Origin: Gordionus sp. m RMFG-2023
Lineage: Eukaryota > Nematomorpha > Gordioida > Chordodea > Parachordodidae
Length of the DNA: 64,000 bases
Reading direction: 5' to 3'
Assembly: GCF_954871325.1 (NCBI RefSeq)
Contig: NC_088775.1
Span: 605,473 to 669,472 of the forward strand
Positions within the stretch are counted from its first letter, which is position 1, and each line of letters begins with the position of its first letter. The position numbers and the translations under genes are program-made. The notes beneath the pieces are model-generated. The model saw only the letters and a list, made by a program, of their open reading frames with translations. It had not been told where the DNA came from and made no database searches. This document shows positions 11,520 to 22,855 of this stretch, piece after piece.

Positions 11520-13260
11520 GCATAGTACTTAAGGATATAAAATATCTATAGCAAACATATAAAAAAAATTAATTTTTTTAATATCAAAAGCAAGATTTTT
11601 TTTTTTTACCCTAAATATATTATTATTTTATAAACCTTTAAATTTAAATTAAAATAAATATTTATCAATTAATATATAAAAATAAAATTGAATAAAATTT
11701 TCTTTGATATTCTTATTAAAATTTTATTATCGTTAAATTGGCTTATGCTTGGTTTATTTTTAACTTCTGTATATATTCAGTGATGAATTCCCAATTCTTC
11801 TGATTCATATAAAATGGAAGCGTTTCTAAATTATAATTTGAGAGTTCGAACTTTAAAATAATAAATAATTATACTTCAACTTATAGAGTATTGCGGTAAG
11901 CATAAAGTAAATAATCAGGGAATATGCATCTCATGTTTGATAATAGAATACCCTTTTATCTTCAATTTTATTCACTGCGAATATAAATTCCATTGAGAAA
12001 GATGGATGATAATTTTATTTTTAAAAAAATGATATTTCTCATAGTTAAAATAAGACTGGACCATGTTCTGTTGACAAAGTTTGAATACTCTCTTTATTTC
12101 ACAATTAATTATTTAATAACATTCCCTGCCCTAAATAAAGATTTGAAAGACAAAATAGCACATTACAATTTAAAATTAAACATATATTCAAACTATTAAA
12201 GTATAATCCCTATTGATCTTCAAACAGTTGAAATCATCAATATAAATCGTAGTTTCTTACAAACTCCTCAAAAACCAGTTCCTTTGAAATAAGTTTTCCT
12301 TACATATTTTTATCATATCTATCTTCAATTATTTATTTTCAGGCTGATAAAATAATATCTATGCGGTTTCCTTGTTTAAAGATTTAAGCCTCTATCAGCG
12401 TTTTAAATTTGTATAAATCTCAACTCAATGAAAGATTGAGCATAACAATCAATTAATATCACTTTATTATTAATAATAAAAAAAACGCACGCCAAGTTAT
12501 AATTAAATTAATAACTCATTTATAATTACTATGATATTATATTTAATTTTCCAATTGAATAACAAGATATACAAAAAAAAAAAAAAAAAAAGAAAATTTA
12601 GTAATTTAACTATCAATCATAAGTAGAAAAACCATCGAAACCAGATTTATTTTAATAAAACTTAATAATCATCCCCCCAAGCAGTGTATTGATATATTAA
12701 TTTTGACAACAATATAAATCATGTCGTCTAAATCTAAACGCTAAAAAAAAAGGGAAATATAATATAAACAAATTTAGGCACACAAAAATAATATGAATAA
12801 GATAAGAAAAATCATTAAAAAAAAATTTGCATTCTGATTGGGTCTTTTTTCTTTTTAGCGCCAAAATCATTATTTGGTTATAATTATTCCACCACTACAC
12901 CATAATATTATAGGTGAGTTTGGCATTGGTTTTTAAACTATAGCTTAACTAAGCATACCTAAGACCATTTTAGTAAGGATCGGACACTGATATGCAGATC
13001 ACTCGTGTAAAAAATTGGATCACTAGCCAAACATAGAATAATGAATATCTATTAAAATTTTTCGAAATTCTATGATCATCAAAGTAATAATTATACTCAT
13101 CATAATTTAAAATTCCATCACATAAAATTTGTAAATATAAATATTTTTTTTCCATTAAATCAATTAATATAAGTTGACGCATTTTCAATAATGTATTATA
13201 AAATTTTATCCTCATTTTTATGGCGACCTAGACATGTGTTATTGGGACAACAGGTTTAAA
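11520..13260. other. AT-rich intergenic DNA, two unsupported short ORFs
   Basis: Open frames of 68 codons (11,993-12,199, plus) and 81 codons (12,970-13,215, minus) show no recognisable domain, repeat or splice context. Both look like chance frames. An A18 run lies near 12,573-12,590. Confidence 0.5.
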
Positions 13261-13320
13261 TTTCCTTTCCTCTTATTTATTATAAAACTGATAAATGATG
13301 CTAACACATAATATATATCA

Positions 13321-13676
13321 TATGTTAGCATCCATATGTTTTTTTCTGGAGATGTGTTCAACTTTATACGAGCTTTTTAAAAAAATTCAAAAATCTGATT
13401 TTTCCGGAAATTTATTCCATCATGTTTGAAATACCAACCCTATAAATTTTTGGACAATTTTTCCACGAACATTTAAACTTATTTATCATTTATATCATAT
13501 TTTCATATATTTTTTATATAAATTAAAAAAAATGGTTCAAAGGTTGATAGCAAAATTGTCTACAATTCATAAAATAGGTATTCCAAACATGTTAGAATAT
13601 ATTTCCAGCAAAAATCCGATAAAAACGAGCTCAAAAAATGATATAGTTGTAGAAATAACACAACGCTAATTTATAT
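13321..13676. mobile_element. Long inverted-repeat MITE (TATGTTAGC family)
   Basis: Starts TATGTTAGCATCCATATG and ends CACAACGCTAATTTATA, so the ends are roughly inverted. Inner arms also pair: TACGAGCTTTTT, TCTGATTTTTCCGG and CATGTTTGAAATACC on the left face GGTATTCCAAACATG, AAAATCCGAT and AACGAGCTC on the right. The transcript could fold into a long hairpin. Related copies are at about 26,355-26,880 and 59,085-59,160. No coding capacity. Confidence 0.7.
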
Positions 13677-13699
13677 AATAAGACATAACTCACCCGTAG

Positions 13700-14440
13700 T
13701 AACATTATACGAATTCCGCTAAAAAAAATAATTCAAGAAATAAATCGAAAAAATCATATAATATTTCTCTTCGCTATTATTTTTTTTACAACAGTTCAAA
13801 ACATTGGAGTGTTATACTGTGTTAACAAGCTAGATGAACTGCGATAGAAATTCTAAGCAAGAAGTTAAACCCAAGAGTTAGGTTTACTCGAGCAATTCAG
13901 TGATAGTTTTAGCTTTGAAAATAATTGAATTGGCGTTGACATTATGTGATCTTTTGTGGTAATAAACAATGGAAAGGGCAGCAAGTGACGAATCCTAACC
14001 TTTTTATGTTGATTGAATATGAGAATTGTTGGCAATTTTGGCGCTAAGTTGTTGTCTGGGGGAGAAGGGTTGGATATAGAGAAATTCAGATAATAAAAGA
14101 GGAAGCCAAATTCTGCTAGATTTACATGGCAAAGTGACTGGTAGCCATATGCAAGTACTTTATGTTACGAGGCTATTTCAATAGATTTTTTTTAAATTTT
14201 GAGTGTATATAAGCCCAGAAGATCTTCATTTTTGAGATTGGTATAATATAGAATTTTAGGAATATTGAAGATTTTGGGAAAAAGGCTTTTTAAAGAGGGA
14301 ATAAGGGAGTTAGGTTACAAGGGGGGGGGGGGTGTTAGTAAAATGTGTCAATGGCTATCTCCCCTCGATTGGTAAAATAATTTATGAGTATTGGAAAGAA
14401 TACGTGAAAGGAGAAGGTAAATCGTGTGCTTAATAAATAT
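13700..14440. other. Unrecognised less AT-rich stretch with a G-run
   Basis: From about 13,800 base composition is more balanced than around it, which suggests an old element or gene remnant. Six-frame reading gives many stops and nothing I can name. A run of about ten G lies near 14,322-14,331. Confidence 0.4.
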
Positions 14441-14443
14441 CAG

Positions 14444-14672
14444 AGACCTGCTGAGGCACCATTTATACTGCCCGGCCCGGACAGAAATGTTTTCAAAAAT
14501 TTTTCTAGGTCCGGCCCGGATTTTTTTAAAATATATTTTATTTACTTTTGATTTTTACAGCTAATAATGGAAATTTCAAATATTTAGTTTCAAAATATAC
14601 AGCTCGGCCCGGGTAATTTTAAAAAAATTAAAATCCAGCCCGATCCGGGTGTCCGGGCTTGCATGTTTCTGA
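14444..14672. mobile_element. hAT-type MITE (CAGAGACCTGC family)
   Basis: Left end CAGAGACCTGCTGAGGCACC is followed by CCCGGCCCGG motifs; the right end is inverted (CCGGGCTTGCATGTTTCTG). The core (ATTTTTACAGCTAATAATGG) matches, inverted, the core of the element at 48,820-49,175, whose end reads CAGAGGCTTGCAGAAGTACC. Both ends fit the CAGAGG...TGCA pattern of hAT termini. Confidence 0.75.
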
Positions 14673-14889
14673 AAAATATTACATTTCGAGAGGTTGAATG
14701 AAAAGAACCGTAATAGTGTTGTGTTTACATGTTTTTTTTTTTAATTTTGACTTTTTTTTGTTATCGAAATTATCTATTAAATTTTAATTTTCCCCTTTTT
14801 TTTGTTATTAATATTAACTAATTAACTAGATTTACAAAAATTTGAAAATGATGAACAACCATTCAATTTGACTTTTTGCATAGAAAGGG

Positions 14890-15850
14890 TGTTATGACAT
14901 ATAACCACACGTGTTACTTCATTACAATTGGGGTGTATAAGACATCCGATTGGTTGTTCAAAAAGAAGAACACGTAAAGATTCTGCCAGGTTTGTGATTA
15001 TGATTGGCTTAAATATATGATCACATTCAATCTGTGAAGCCTATAAAAGGATAGGATGGTTGTATGGACTTAAACATTTATTATTTTTACAATGTGTTTG
15101 CTTAATTTTGGATAATATTTATTTTTCAACTAATTTTGTTGATAATAAAAAAGGAATAGTAATATTCCGTCCATAGTCCTGAGAATTTCTCCTAAATTAA
15201 GTAAAATTAGAATACAAACTGACTCGTGTCAAATTCTGTACTCTGTCCTCAATAGCCACCGTCCATCATTGTTAAAGCTAATCCTCATAAACTGCTATCT
15301 AGAACTAGCCGGCGCCCCTGATTAGATGACTGCCCTCGTCTCCTCTAATTTAATTCCTTTACACTCATTAACCATAATACCTCGAATGATATAATGGTGC
15401 AACTACTGCAAAGCCCAGACCTATACCCGAATTAGAAAGCTACAGCGGCAAACTTAAATAGGTTTCAAATTATAAATAAAAACTTAAACGATGAATATGT
15501 TTAAAAAAAATTATATTTTCCTGCGGGGCAATGATTTATATGTTAATAAATACCAGATTCGTTCAGGGGCATATGCTGGACCTACAAATGGAGGACATTA
15601 TCCGAATATTATCATTAAAAGTGGACACCATAGACCTATGACTTGACCGACTATGTCTTAGCACGCAGCAAGATGGAGAGTCGATAACTATTTATGCGGA
15701 GGTGCTGGTAAAATGGTTCAGCGTAGCTACCTGGGATCGAGTTGGAATATATTCTTATCCACACAATGTCGTTACGTAAAATTCCTTGGAATAAAACGGA
15801 AGATAATAATAAAACTGAAGGGGATTTTTGTAAAGAGATTTATTTTTAAC
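14890..15850 (+). mobile_element. Possible LTR-retroelement fossil (LTR-like sequence and leader)
   Basis: A stretch starting TGTTATGACATATAACC has the look of a long terminal repeat: a CCAAT-like GATTGG, a TATAAAAGG box near 15,042 and an AATAAA-like AATAAAAAAGG near 15,145. The following DNA to about 15,850 is less AT-rich and could be leader or gag remnant. It is broken and old, and I see no second LTR, so this is a weak call; family not assigned. Confidence 0.25.
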
Positions 15851-16769
15851 ATGTCGAACTAATATGAGCAGTATTTTGCTCTTCCATCTAATTTTAAAAG
15901 TGCTAACGGACCGATTGTAAGAGTTAAACTCTTATTAGTTATTTAAAATTTATTAGGTAAACATTAAAAAATATATGCTTCATTTTTAACATTTTTAATG
16001 CTAAAGTACCGATTACTGTTTTGGATATTATTGTTGAGAGAAGGTAATTAGATTAAAAATACTTTTTGGATTTTTTTTTGCATGTAACTAACATCGACGT
16101 GGATAAAAATTTAATTTTACCATTTTACCCAAAAGCAAAGAAAATTCAATTATAAATGAAAATTTTTGAAATAGAATAGCATCCACGTCAAGATTATATC
16201 ACAGGAGAAGTGTGTAAATTACAATTTATTTAAGTAATCAATATGATAAATATTTTTTTAATTATCAATTGATTTTTTTAAAACTTATAAATAAATATCT
16301 TTTTCAATATTAATATATGAATGAGGTTCAAAATCAAAACTATAGTGATTATGATCGATCATCTGATTTATCCGATGATTGCAACTGCTAATTCATTTTT
16401 TTGTTTTTAATCCCGTATCTGGTTCCACGTGTGAAAATTGATATCTATGAACTTAATTCAATAAATAACCATACCATACCTTAATTTTACAAAAATGATT
16501 ACTTTTTCAATTATTATGTTTTTAAAAATCTAGATTGCAATGTAATATTTTTTTTTAAAAAAAATAAAATTTAATTTAAAAAATAGTATATTCTGAAATT
16601 TTCATAAATTTTCCCTTATTTTTATAAATTGTTTTTTGTATTTGTTTGCCTAAATTTAATAATTCTTCACATTTTGAGATTTTATTTCTTATTTTAAATA
16701 ATTTTAGCGCTTATCTGGCACCATTAATTTTTGTTCTAATAACTCTATTTATAAATGTATAAATATTAT
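15851..16769. other. AT-rich intergenic DNA, nothing recognised
   Basis: No credible exon, ORF or repeat shared with other parts of the window. Confidence 0.5.
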
Positions 16770-17153
16770 GACCTTGAAACAGAAACCGTAATTGATGGTT
16801 TTTGTAATTTAATAAATATATTAAAAATACCGAAAGACATTGATGTCTTGTTTGAGGATATAGTAATTTCTCTATTTTTTATGATTCGCCAGAATACTTA
16901 AAGTTAGATTGTCTAAAAGCAAAGGAGAAACGGGTATAATATTTTGTAATAACAAGAAATCCCCATGCTTGGAAATAAAATTGCGAGTATGTCTTCTCCT
17001 TACCTCATTCTAATGCCTCATCCGAGCGCATTTTTAGCCTGATGAGGACTACATGGAAAACGAATTGCTTTAACAACATTAGAGGCCGAGCTAATAGTTA
17101 AACAAATTTATAATATGTCATGCCAGGAATTTTATAAATATCTCAATAAATAA
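16770..17153 (+). pseudogene. hAT transposase, C-terminal dimerisation domain, decayed
   Basis: The stretch from 17,000 reads LPHSNASSERIFSLMRTTW, the hallmark (LPxSNAxxERxFS...W) of the hAT-family C-terminal dimerisation domain. After a small deletion and a frameshift it continues TTLEAELIVKQIYNMSCQEF up to a stop at 17,151-17,153, again as in hAT transposases. Upstream, from about 16,770, weak similarity to the preceding helical region persists (RDFVLFEDIVI-like and LKAKEK), with stops. The N-terminal zinc finger and catalytic core are absent. It shows that autonomous hAT elements existed here and could have mobilised the GGCCCGG-rich MITEs; whether this copy and those MITEs are one family is not shown. 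Confidence 0.85.
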
Positions 17154-18538
17154 AATATAATTAACCTTTTATTTAATTTTGCATATTTTTTTATACATTC
17201 GCATAAAATAAATATATTTTTTACATTGTAAATCAAAAATAGAGAGCATTATAATATTCTCAAACAAAGTCAATGTGTATCGGTATTTTTAAAATATTTG
17301 AACATTTTAATATAGTTATAGCAATGGCGCCATAAAATTTATTGTCAATTTTTAACTGTAAAGATTAACACATCCGCAGCATAATTTTGTGAATTTTTGT
17401 TAAGATTCTTCTGATTGCAACTGCACATTAACAGTATGTAGTAGATTTCCTACATGTGAAATCATTCCTAAATATACCTCTGTCATTCATTACTGAAAAA
17501 AATTTTCAAAATGTTAGGACAGCTTTTATAATCTTTATTTAAGAAATATTTAAAGGTTTATAAAATTTTAAAATTTTATAGATGTCGGGTATTAGGAACA
17601 TATCGCAACCAACATTGTGTTGACTCAATTCTGTAAATACACTGGTTTTTTCCAAATTCACTGAGGCATTATCAGATCAGAAAGTTGACATGTAATTTAT
17701 TGATAATCCCGAATCTGCTATATTTACCATTATATGGTTAGCTATGTCTTTGGATACTATTTGAGGGGAAAAAATTTAATAGTTTTCTTGAAACGTCCTT
17801 AATTTTGTTGAAATAGCGTAGGATCAAAAGAAATATTTTAATATTTCCCTTATTAGATGCATCTGTTAAAATATTGCATATGTATGCCCATCTTTAAAAT
17901 CGTCAAGGTTTTAAAACATTGATGATATCCTTGCTCATTTTTGTTCTACAAGTAAAGTTTTCATTTATCTTGGAGTCGTTAAATATTATGGGAAAAGATT
18001 CTACCTACATTGTAATGATAAGTAGCTCTGTGAATGTTCTACTACAAGATAAGTGATTACAATTGCTGCAACTGTAGTTGCATCTGTATTATTTCTTATT
18101 TTTGGAGAATATTTTTGTTTTGCAATGGATGTAGGGACACTCTCCTGCACTGATTATTATAATGTGATTGAACAATAATAAATAAAATAACTATCATTGA
18201 AATGAGTACAATATTACCTTATTATGTATTTAAACGTGATACGTGATAATTAAGCGCCTATCCCTATAATGTTTTACACACACAAGGTAGATTTTTAATT
18301 GAGGATGTCTTGCGGGACATTCACATAAAATATATTTTTTTACATTGTAAAATTAAAATCGTTTGTTTTTTTTATAAAATTGTATCTTGTTTACATTCTT
18401 TTAAAAAAGATCGTTGATTATTTTTTTATAAATTAAAATATTTTAATAAATCAAGATGTTATTTTATTTTGAAAAATAGTTACCGGATTTGTATAAATAT
18501 AAATTAATTTTAAAAAATAATAGGCAGATAATCGAGTA
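17154..18538. other. AT-rich DNA downstream of the hAT remnant
   Basis: Probably includes further decayed transposon DNA, since its composition is patchy, but no domain is recognised in either direction. Confidence 0.4.
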
Positions 18539-18720
18539 AATTCATCCTAGCCCGGCCGGTATTTTGAGGGCCTTTTTAGCAAATTTTTTATTTCTACCGC
18601 AATTTTCATATTTCTCCCGCAAAATATCAAATTTCTCCCGCAATTTGAAAATTTGACCTGGCAACCCTGGGTTAGAGGGGAGGAGAGATGGGAGAGGCAA
18701 TTGGATACGCCTGCCCTAAC
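18539..18720. mobile_element. GC-rich transposon-end fragment with CTCCCGCAA repeats
   Basis: AGCCCGGCCGGTATTTTGAGGGCC is followed by three spaced copies of TTTCT(A/C)CCGCAA and then CTGGCAACCCTGGG. Repeated short GC-rich motifs near an element end resemble the subterminal arrays of the other hAT-type elements here. Ends are not defined. Confidence 0.35.
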
Positions 18721-19500
18721 ATGGTATATTTTACAATAGTTTTTTTGTACATATTATTTTTATAGATTTATATCTTATTTGGCATGCAGCACTAGCACAC
18801 TATATTATAATATAAATAATATCTCGACTTCATAAATGGTAATAACTTTGCAATAAAAGTTAAATTTTATTTTAATTTGTTTTAACTCAAAATAAATTTA
18901 TAATTTGGTCCTAGCTCGGCAACTGATATAGGAACGTTTTATCTTATATAAACTTTAAGTCGCTTATTTCTAAATACTTTGTGAGAAAATGCATTCCTCT
19001 AGACTTCATAATAGGAGAAGATTTAATCCTAGAATTTTAAATTTAAAATCAAATCGCTTCATACGATTCAACTGGCTCCTATATAGTGTTGATAAACTGT
19101 AGTGTTGCTAAAAAAACCTGATTATGGTGGATTGGCTAAATTAATATTATGTTTATGTAAGTCACGAGATTCGCCAAATAGATATCCATTTCTGTCAGCT
19201 ATGAGCAAAATCATTATGCTTGCAAAATGTTATTTTGGTTATAATCGTACTATGGCCGTTTTATATAATAGACACGAACCGGGCTTTTTAACAACACTAT
19301 TAAACGCCGATTTGGTCGATACTAAAAAATTGCCCATTGGCAAATAGTCCATGTTGTGGTTGACGGGAAGATTGTCAATCGATCAATCATAAATGTTTGT
19401 TATATATTATTATATCTATCGCGTAACCTTTTGTATATATATATTATGACTAAACTATTTATCAAGATGATTTAAGTATTACTACAATTAAGTTGCCGAC
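18721..19500 (+). other. Unrecognised region with an 81-codon open frame
   Basis: An open frame at 19,102-19,347 begins MLLKKPDYGGLAKLI and ends LVDTKKLPIGK. It is less AT-rich than its flanks and has a non-random look (SRDSPNRYPF, YNRHEPGFL), so it may be an exon or a fragment of an old element. I recognise no family. Confidence 0.25.
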
Positions 19501-19650
19501 TAATATTACAAAATTAAACATACGATACTCCAAACCTTTCTGCCATCTATGGGCAAAATCTTCAGGCTTATATAATTTTATTTTGACTAAAATAGAGCCC
19601 TTAAAAATCGATCCAAATTGGATAACATTATATTGATTATCTCGTGATAT
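19500..19650. mobile_element. Diverged MITE fragment (CCATCTATGGGCAAAAT family)
   Basis: CCAAACCTTTCTGCCATCTA and GGGCAAAATCTTCAGG are shared with 30,170-30,300 and 56,915-57,010. The phrase GCCATCTATAAGCAAAT also occurs inside the MITE at 28,979, so these are probably relatives of the CTAACTCAATATTT family. Confidence 0.5.
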
Positions 19651-20099
19651 TATTGTAATCATAACAGATCCAGAAATAAAATATAAATTTTTAAAAAGTA
19701 TTTTATAATCATACACTAACCTGTGTTTTTCATAATTATTAAATTTCCATTTTTTAAAAAATTTAATATTGATAAAAAAAAACTAAAAATTTTTTTTCTT
19801 AAATATTAATTTCTACAAGTAAAAAATTATTTGAATAAAACTACTTTCATACATTTTGAAAATTTATCTTCTTCAATTTTATTATAGCTTTTTTTTATGG
19901 ATAATCTAAACCCAGTCTCCGTAATTTGAGTTACTGCCCAACCCCATAAGATGATAAGAATAACTCAAGCAATTGCTTAATTTGTGTTTATGAGATATAC
20001 ATGGGCGTTATAATATGCATCTAACTTTACACTATCATTTTTGCCAATATTCTAACATGATCATTTTTGCAATTAAATTGTAAAAAAAAACATTTAATT

Positions 20100-20560
20100 T
20101 ATTAAAAATGAGTTAAGATAGATCAAGAGAAACTCAAATTTTATGAATAGGATCTCTACAGTTACTAGATTGACCCCTTGAGTCTAGCCTTATTTTAAGT
20201 GGTTATGCATAGTTTAATATTTATCACTTAATTCTTGGTATTTAGATGCTGGAATTGTCTCTGGGGATATATCTGCTATCCTACCCATCCCGAAAATAAT
20301 TTAAGATTTTTAACCTATTAAGGTTCTTTTTCTAAACCTAATCAAATGTGTTTCTCCTTTCCCTTGCACCTATCAGGTTATATCCATATTCACCAATCTA
20401 TCCCTATAATGGAGGGGGTCGTTGACACCTTTTACTAATTCCCTTTACAACCTAACTCTCAATATTAAAATCCTCGTAACTGGGACTATACTTGTATTGA
20501 TTTCTCAAATTTAATGTGATTTGATAATATAATTCAGTTACGTATTCCTATTGTAAATTT
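20100..20560 (+). pseudogene. LINE reverse transcriptase fragment
   Basis: Reads DPLSLALF then VVMHSLIFIT in one frame, and NSWYLDAGIVSGDISAIL in the next. This matches the (QG)DPLGPLLFS...WYLDDGT segment of a non-LTR reverse transcriptase, spanning the catalytic YxDD box. The second catalytic aspartate is replaced by alanine and the frame is broken, so it is inactive. The homologous motif in the longer copy at 59,150-61,620 is intact (LWYLDDGTICG). It ends just before the gene B duplication. Confidence 0.7.
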
Positions 20561-20714
20561 GAAGCTATTAGCTTATTCCAATGTTTTATTATAAGTTCGA
20601 TTAATAAATCACAACAATGATATTAAAAAAAAACTATTTAATAAATTATGTCAAATTAGGATTGACCGGAATTAGTATTGTTAAACAGCTCGATTAGAGT
20701 AGATTTTTAAAAAC

Positions 20715-20841
20715 GGCTAACTCAATATTTTAGCTAGAAAAAATGTTGTCTTAGCCTCGAGATTTCGTTAATGGATGTTCAAATCTTTGTGGCACCTAAG
20801 AGCAAAATCTAATATTTTTCCTAATAAAATATTGAGTTAGA
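20715..20841. mobile_element. Intact MITE, CTAACTCAATATTTTA terminal inverted repeats
   Basis: About 127 bases bounded by CTAACTCAATATTTTA and its inverse TAAAATATTGAGTTAG. The core has GCCTCGAGATTTCG. Sister copies at 28,049-28,163 and 28,979-29,102 share ends and core. Non-autonomous; no transposase of matching type is seen. Confidence 0.8.
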
Positions 20842-21204
20842 CGTTTAATAACACTAGCTGGAATGGAATATAAAGTAAATAATTCAAGAAAAAATAAATA
20901 TTATACTTAATAAATTAACAAATTGCCTGTCAAAGAAATGATTGGGTGAATTGGAAATTTATCGTTTTAAATAAAATATTTAAAGGAAATAAAAGAATAT
21001 TCAGAGAACTTTAAAAATATACAATTCGTTATTTTCTAAAAAGTAATTAAAGAAAAATTTTGTTTCTAATCTAACTTTCTTTAATGTTCCTCAATCTAGT
21101 AGCAAGAAAAAAGATAATTATATTTTTTTTAAAAAAAAGGTGCTGCTATGTCATTCAAATGTTTTTTAAAAATCATGTATATTCGAAATAAATATATAAT
21201 AATC

Positions 21205-21270
21205 CCCAACTCTAACCTTAATACTAACCCTAACCCTAAACCAAACCATAAACCCTAACCCAAACCCTCT
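21205..21270. repeat. Interstitial telomere-like CCCTAA tract
   Basis: ACTAACCCTAACCCTAAACC followed by more degenerate units, ending CCCAAACCCTC. The motif is the CCCTAA strand of the TTAGGG telomere repeat used by most animals other than insects. Confidence 0.65.
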
Positions 21271-22855
21271 GGTCGGTCTCTCCTGTTTTAAAAAAAAGGA
21301 AAGAGTTTTAACAAACTTTTATAAAGTAATAAACAAAAAATAATAATTTTAACAATAGGAGATATAGGTATTTTAAGCGAAGTTTAGAACCCTAAACATG
21401 ATTCCGTTTTTTGAATTTTTAAAAAGGCCTAGTATATAATTAGCTCTAATTTTGTACACTCCAAAGAAGTTTTTATTTTTAAGTATTCTTATTTAGGTTC
21501 CTGTTGATTTTAGGGAATGGATTCAGATTACATTTGTCTCGGTGAAAGTTTGGATCTAACTAATTTCCGATTTATGAAATGCAAATTTATGAGTCTGCTA
21601 TTTACTCATCTAAAATATTTGGATAAAATTGGTTTCCCCATTTATACGAACGCTAACTTTTATCATGTGAATATGATCAGTTAAATTATAACTATTTTTT
21701 TCAGCAGAAAGATAATTAAAAATGTCATATTTCTATAAATTGTGCTTAATATTTAGCAAGGATTTAAGAATGGAAAGAAGGTTTTGTTAAATTTTGGATA
21801 TTTTTTAATAGAAGAACCTGCTCTGAAATTTATTGTAATAACATTTTCAATAAAATTGATAAATTTTTTGCAATATTCAGGGATTGGAACCCACCTTGGG
21901 TGCATAAAGTATTATATTGATGTTTTTAGTGAATAATTTAATTTTGATATATATATATATATGTATTTTAACTAAAATTATATACAGAATAAAAAAATTT
22001 TCTTAAAGATAAAAATCTTTACTTAAACAAATAATTTATTTTAGATTCTTAAATTTTCCCAAATAAAGACTATATTTGTATCATATTAAATTTTAAACCG
22101 TTCTCACATTCTTATTTCGACAAAATCTCAGTGCAAGATCACACCACTTGCATACGTTTCTAATGATATAGGAAATAAAAAACATTTTGGGATGATAAAT
22201 ATTGGTAAATTTTGTTCTGTTACATTTTAAATTAGTGAAGATGCTATTCATAATATAGTTCTTTCAGCAAGAATTATTATATGCGGGAATATTGCAAAAT
22301 ATATAACGTATTATTAAGATAATCTCTTTAGCAGGTTGAATGCTAAAAACATGAATAAAAAACTTGAGACCTTTATTTATTTTTATTTTACTAAAAAAAT
22401 TTTAATTTTATCTATATAAAAAAAATGTCACCTCCCTTCAATAATATCAGAAAGCCTAGCAATTTAAAAAAAATGAGAAGAGAAACATTGCATTAATTGC
22501 TCCATCTTATTAAACGTGTTTTAATCAACAAAATTAATATTTTTATAAGCTTTAAACTAATATAAAATCATATATTTTTAAAAAAAAAAAAAAAATTAAA
22601 TATATAAAAACATTAAATTAATGCAGTAAAATTAACATTATAATTTTACAAGTTGGTATAATATTAATTTAGGTAGCGAAATAATTATTATAATATGAAT
22701 AATTTTAATTCATCCAAAACGCAGTCTTCGGCTTGGTTCTTAAACAAATTTAAAAATAATAGATCCTATATATATATAATTGTTATAACTAGTGTAGTAA
22801 ATTAGAAATGATTATAAAATATATTTAATTATGGCTAGCGTACGTAGCAGGAATT

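Noticed and set aside
13800-14440. Less AT-rich stretch considered as a gene
   Set aside because: All six frames are full of stops and no motif was recognised; left as unassigned.
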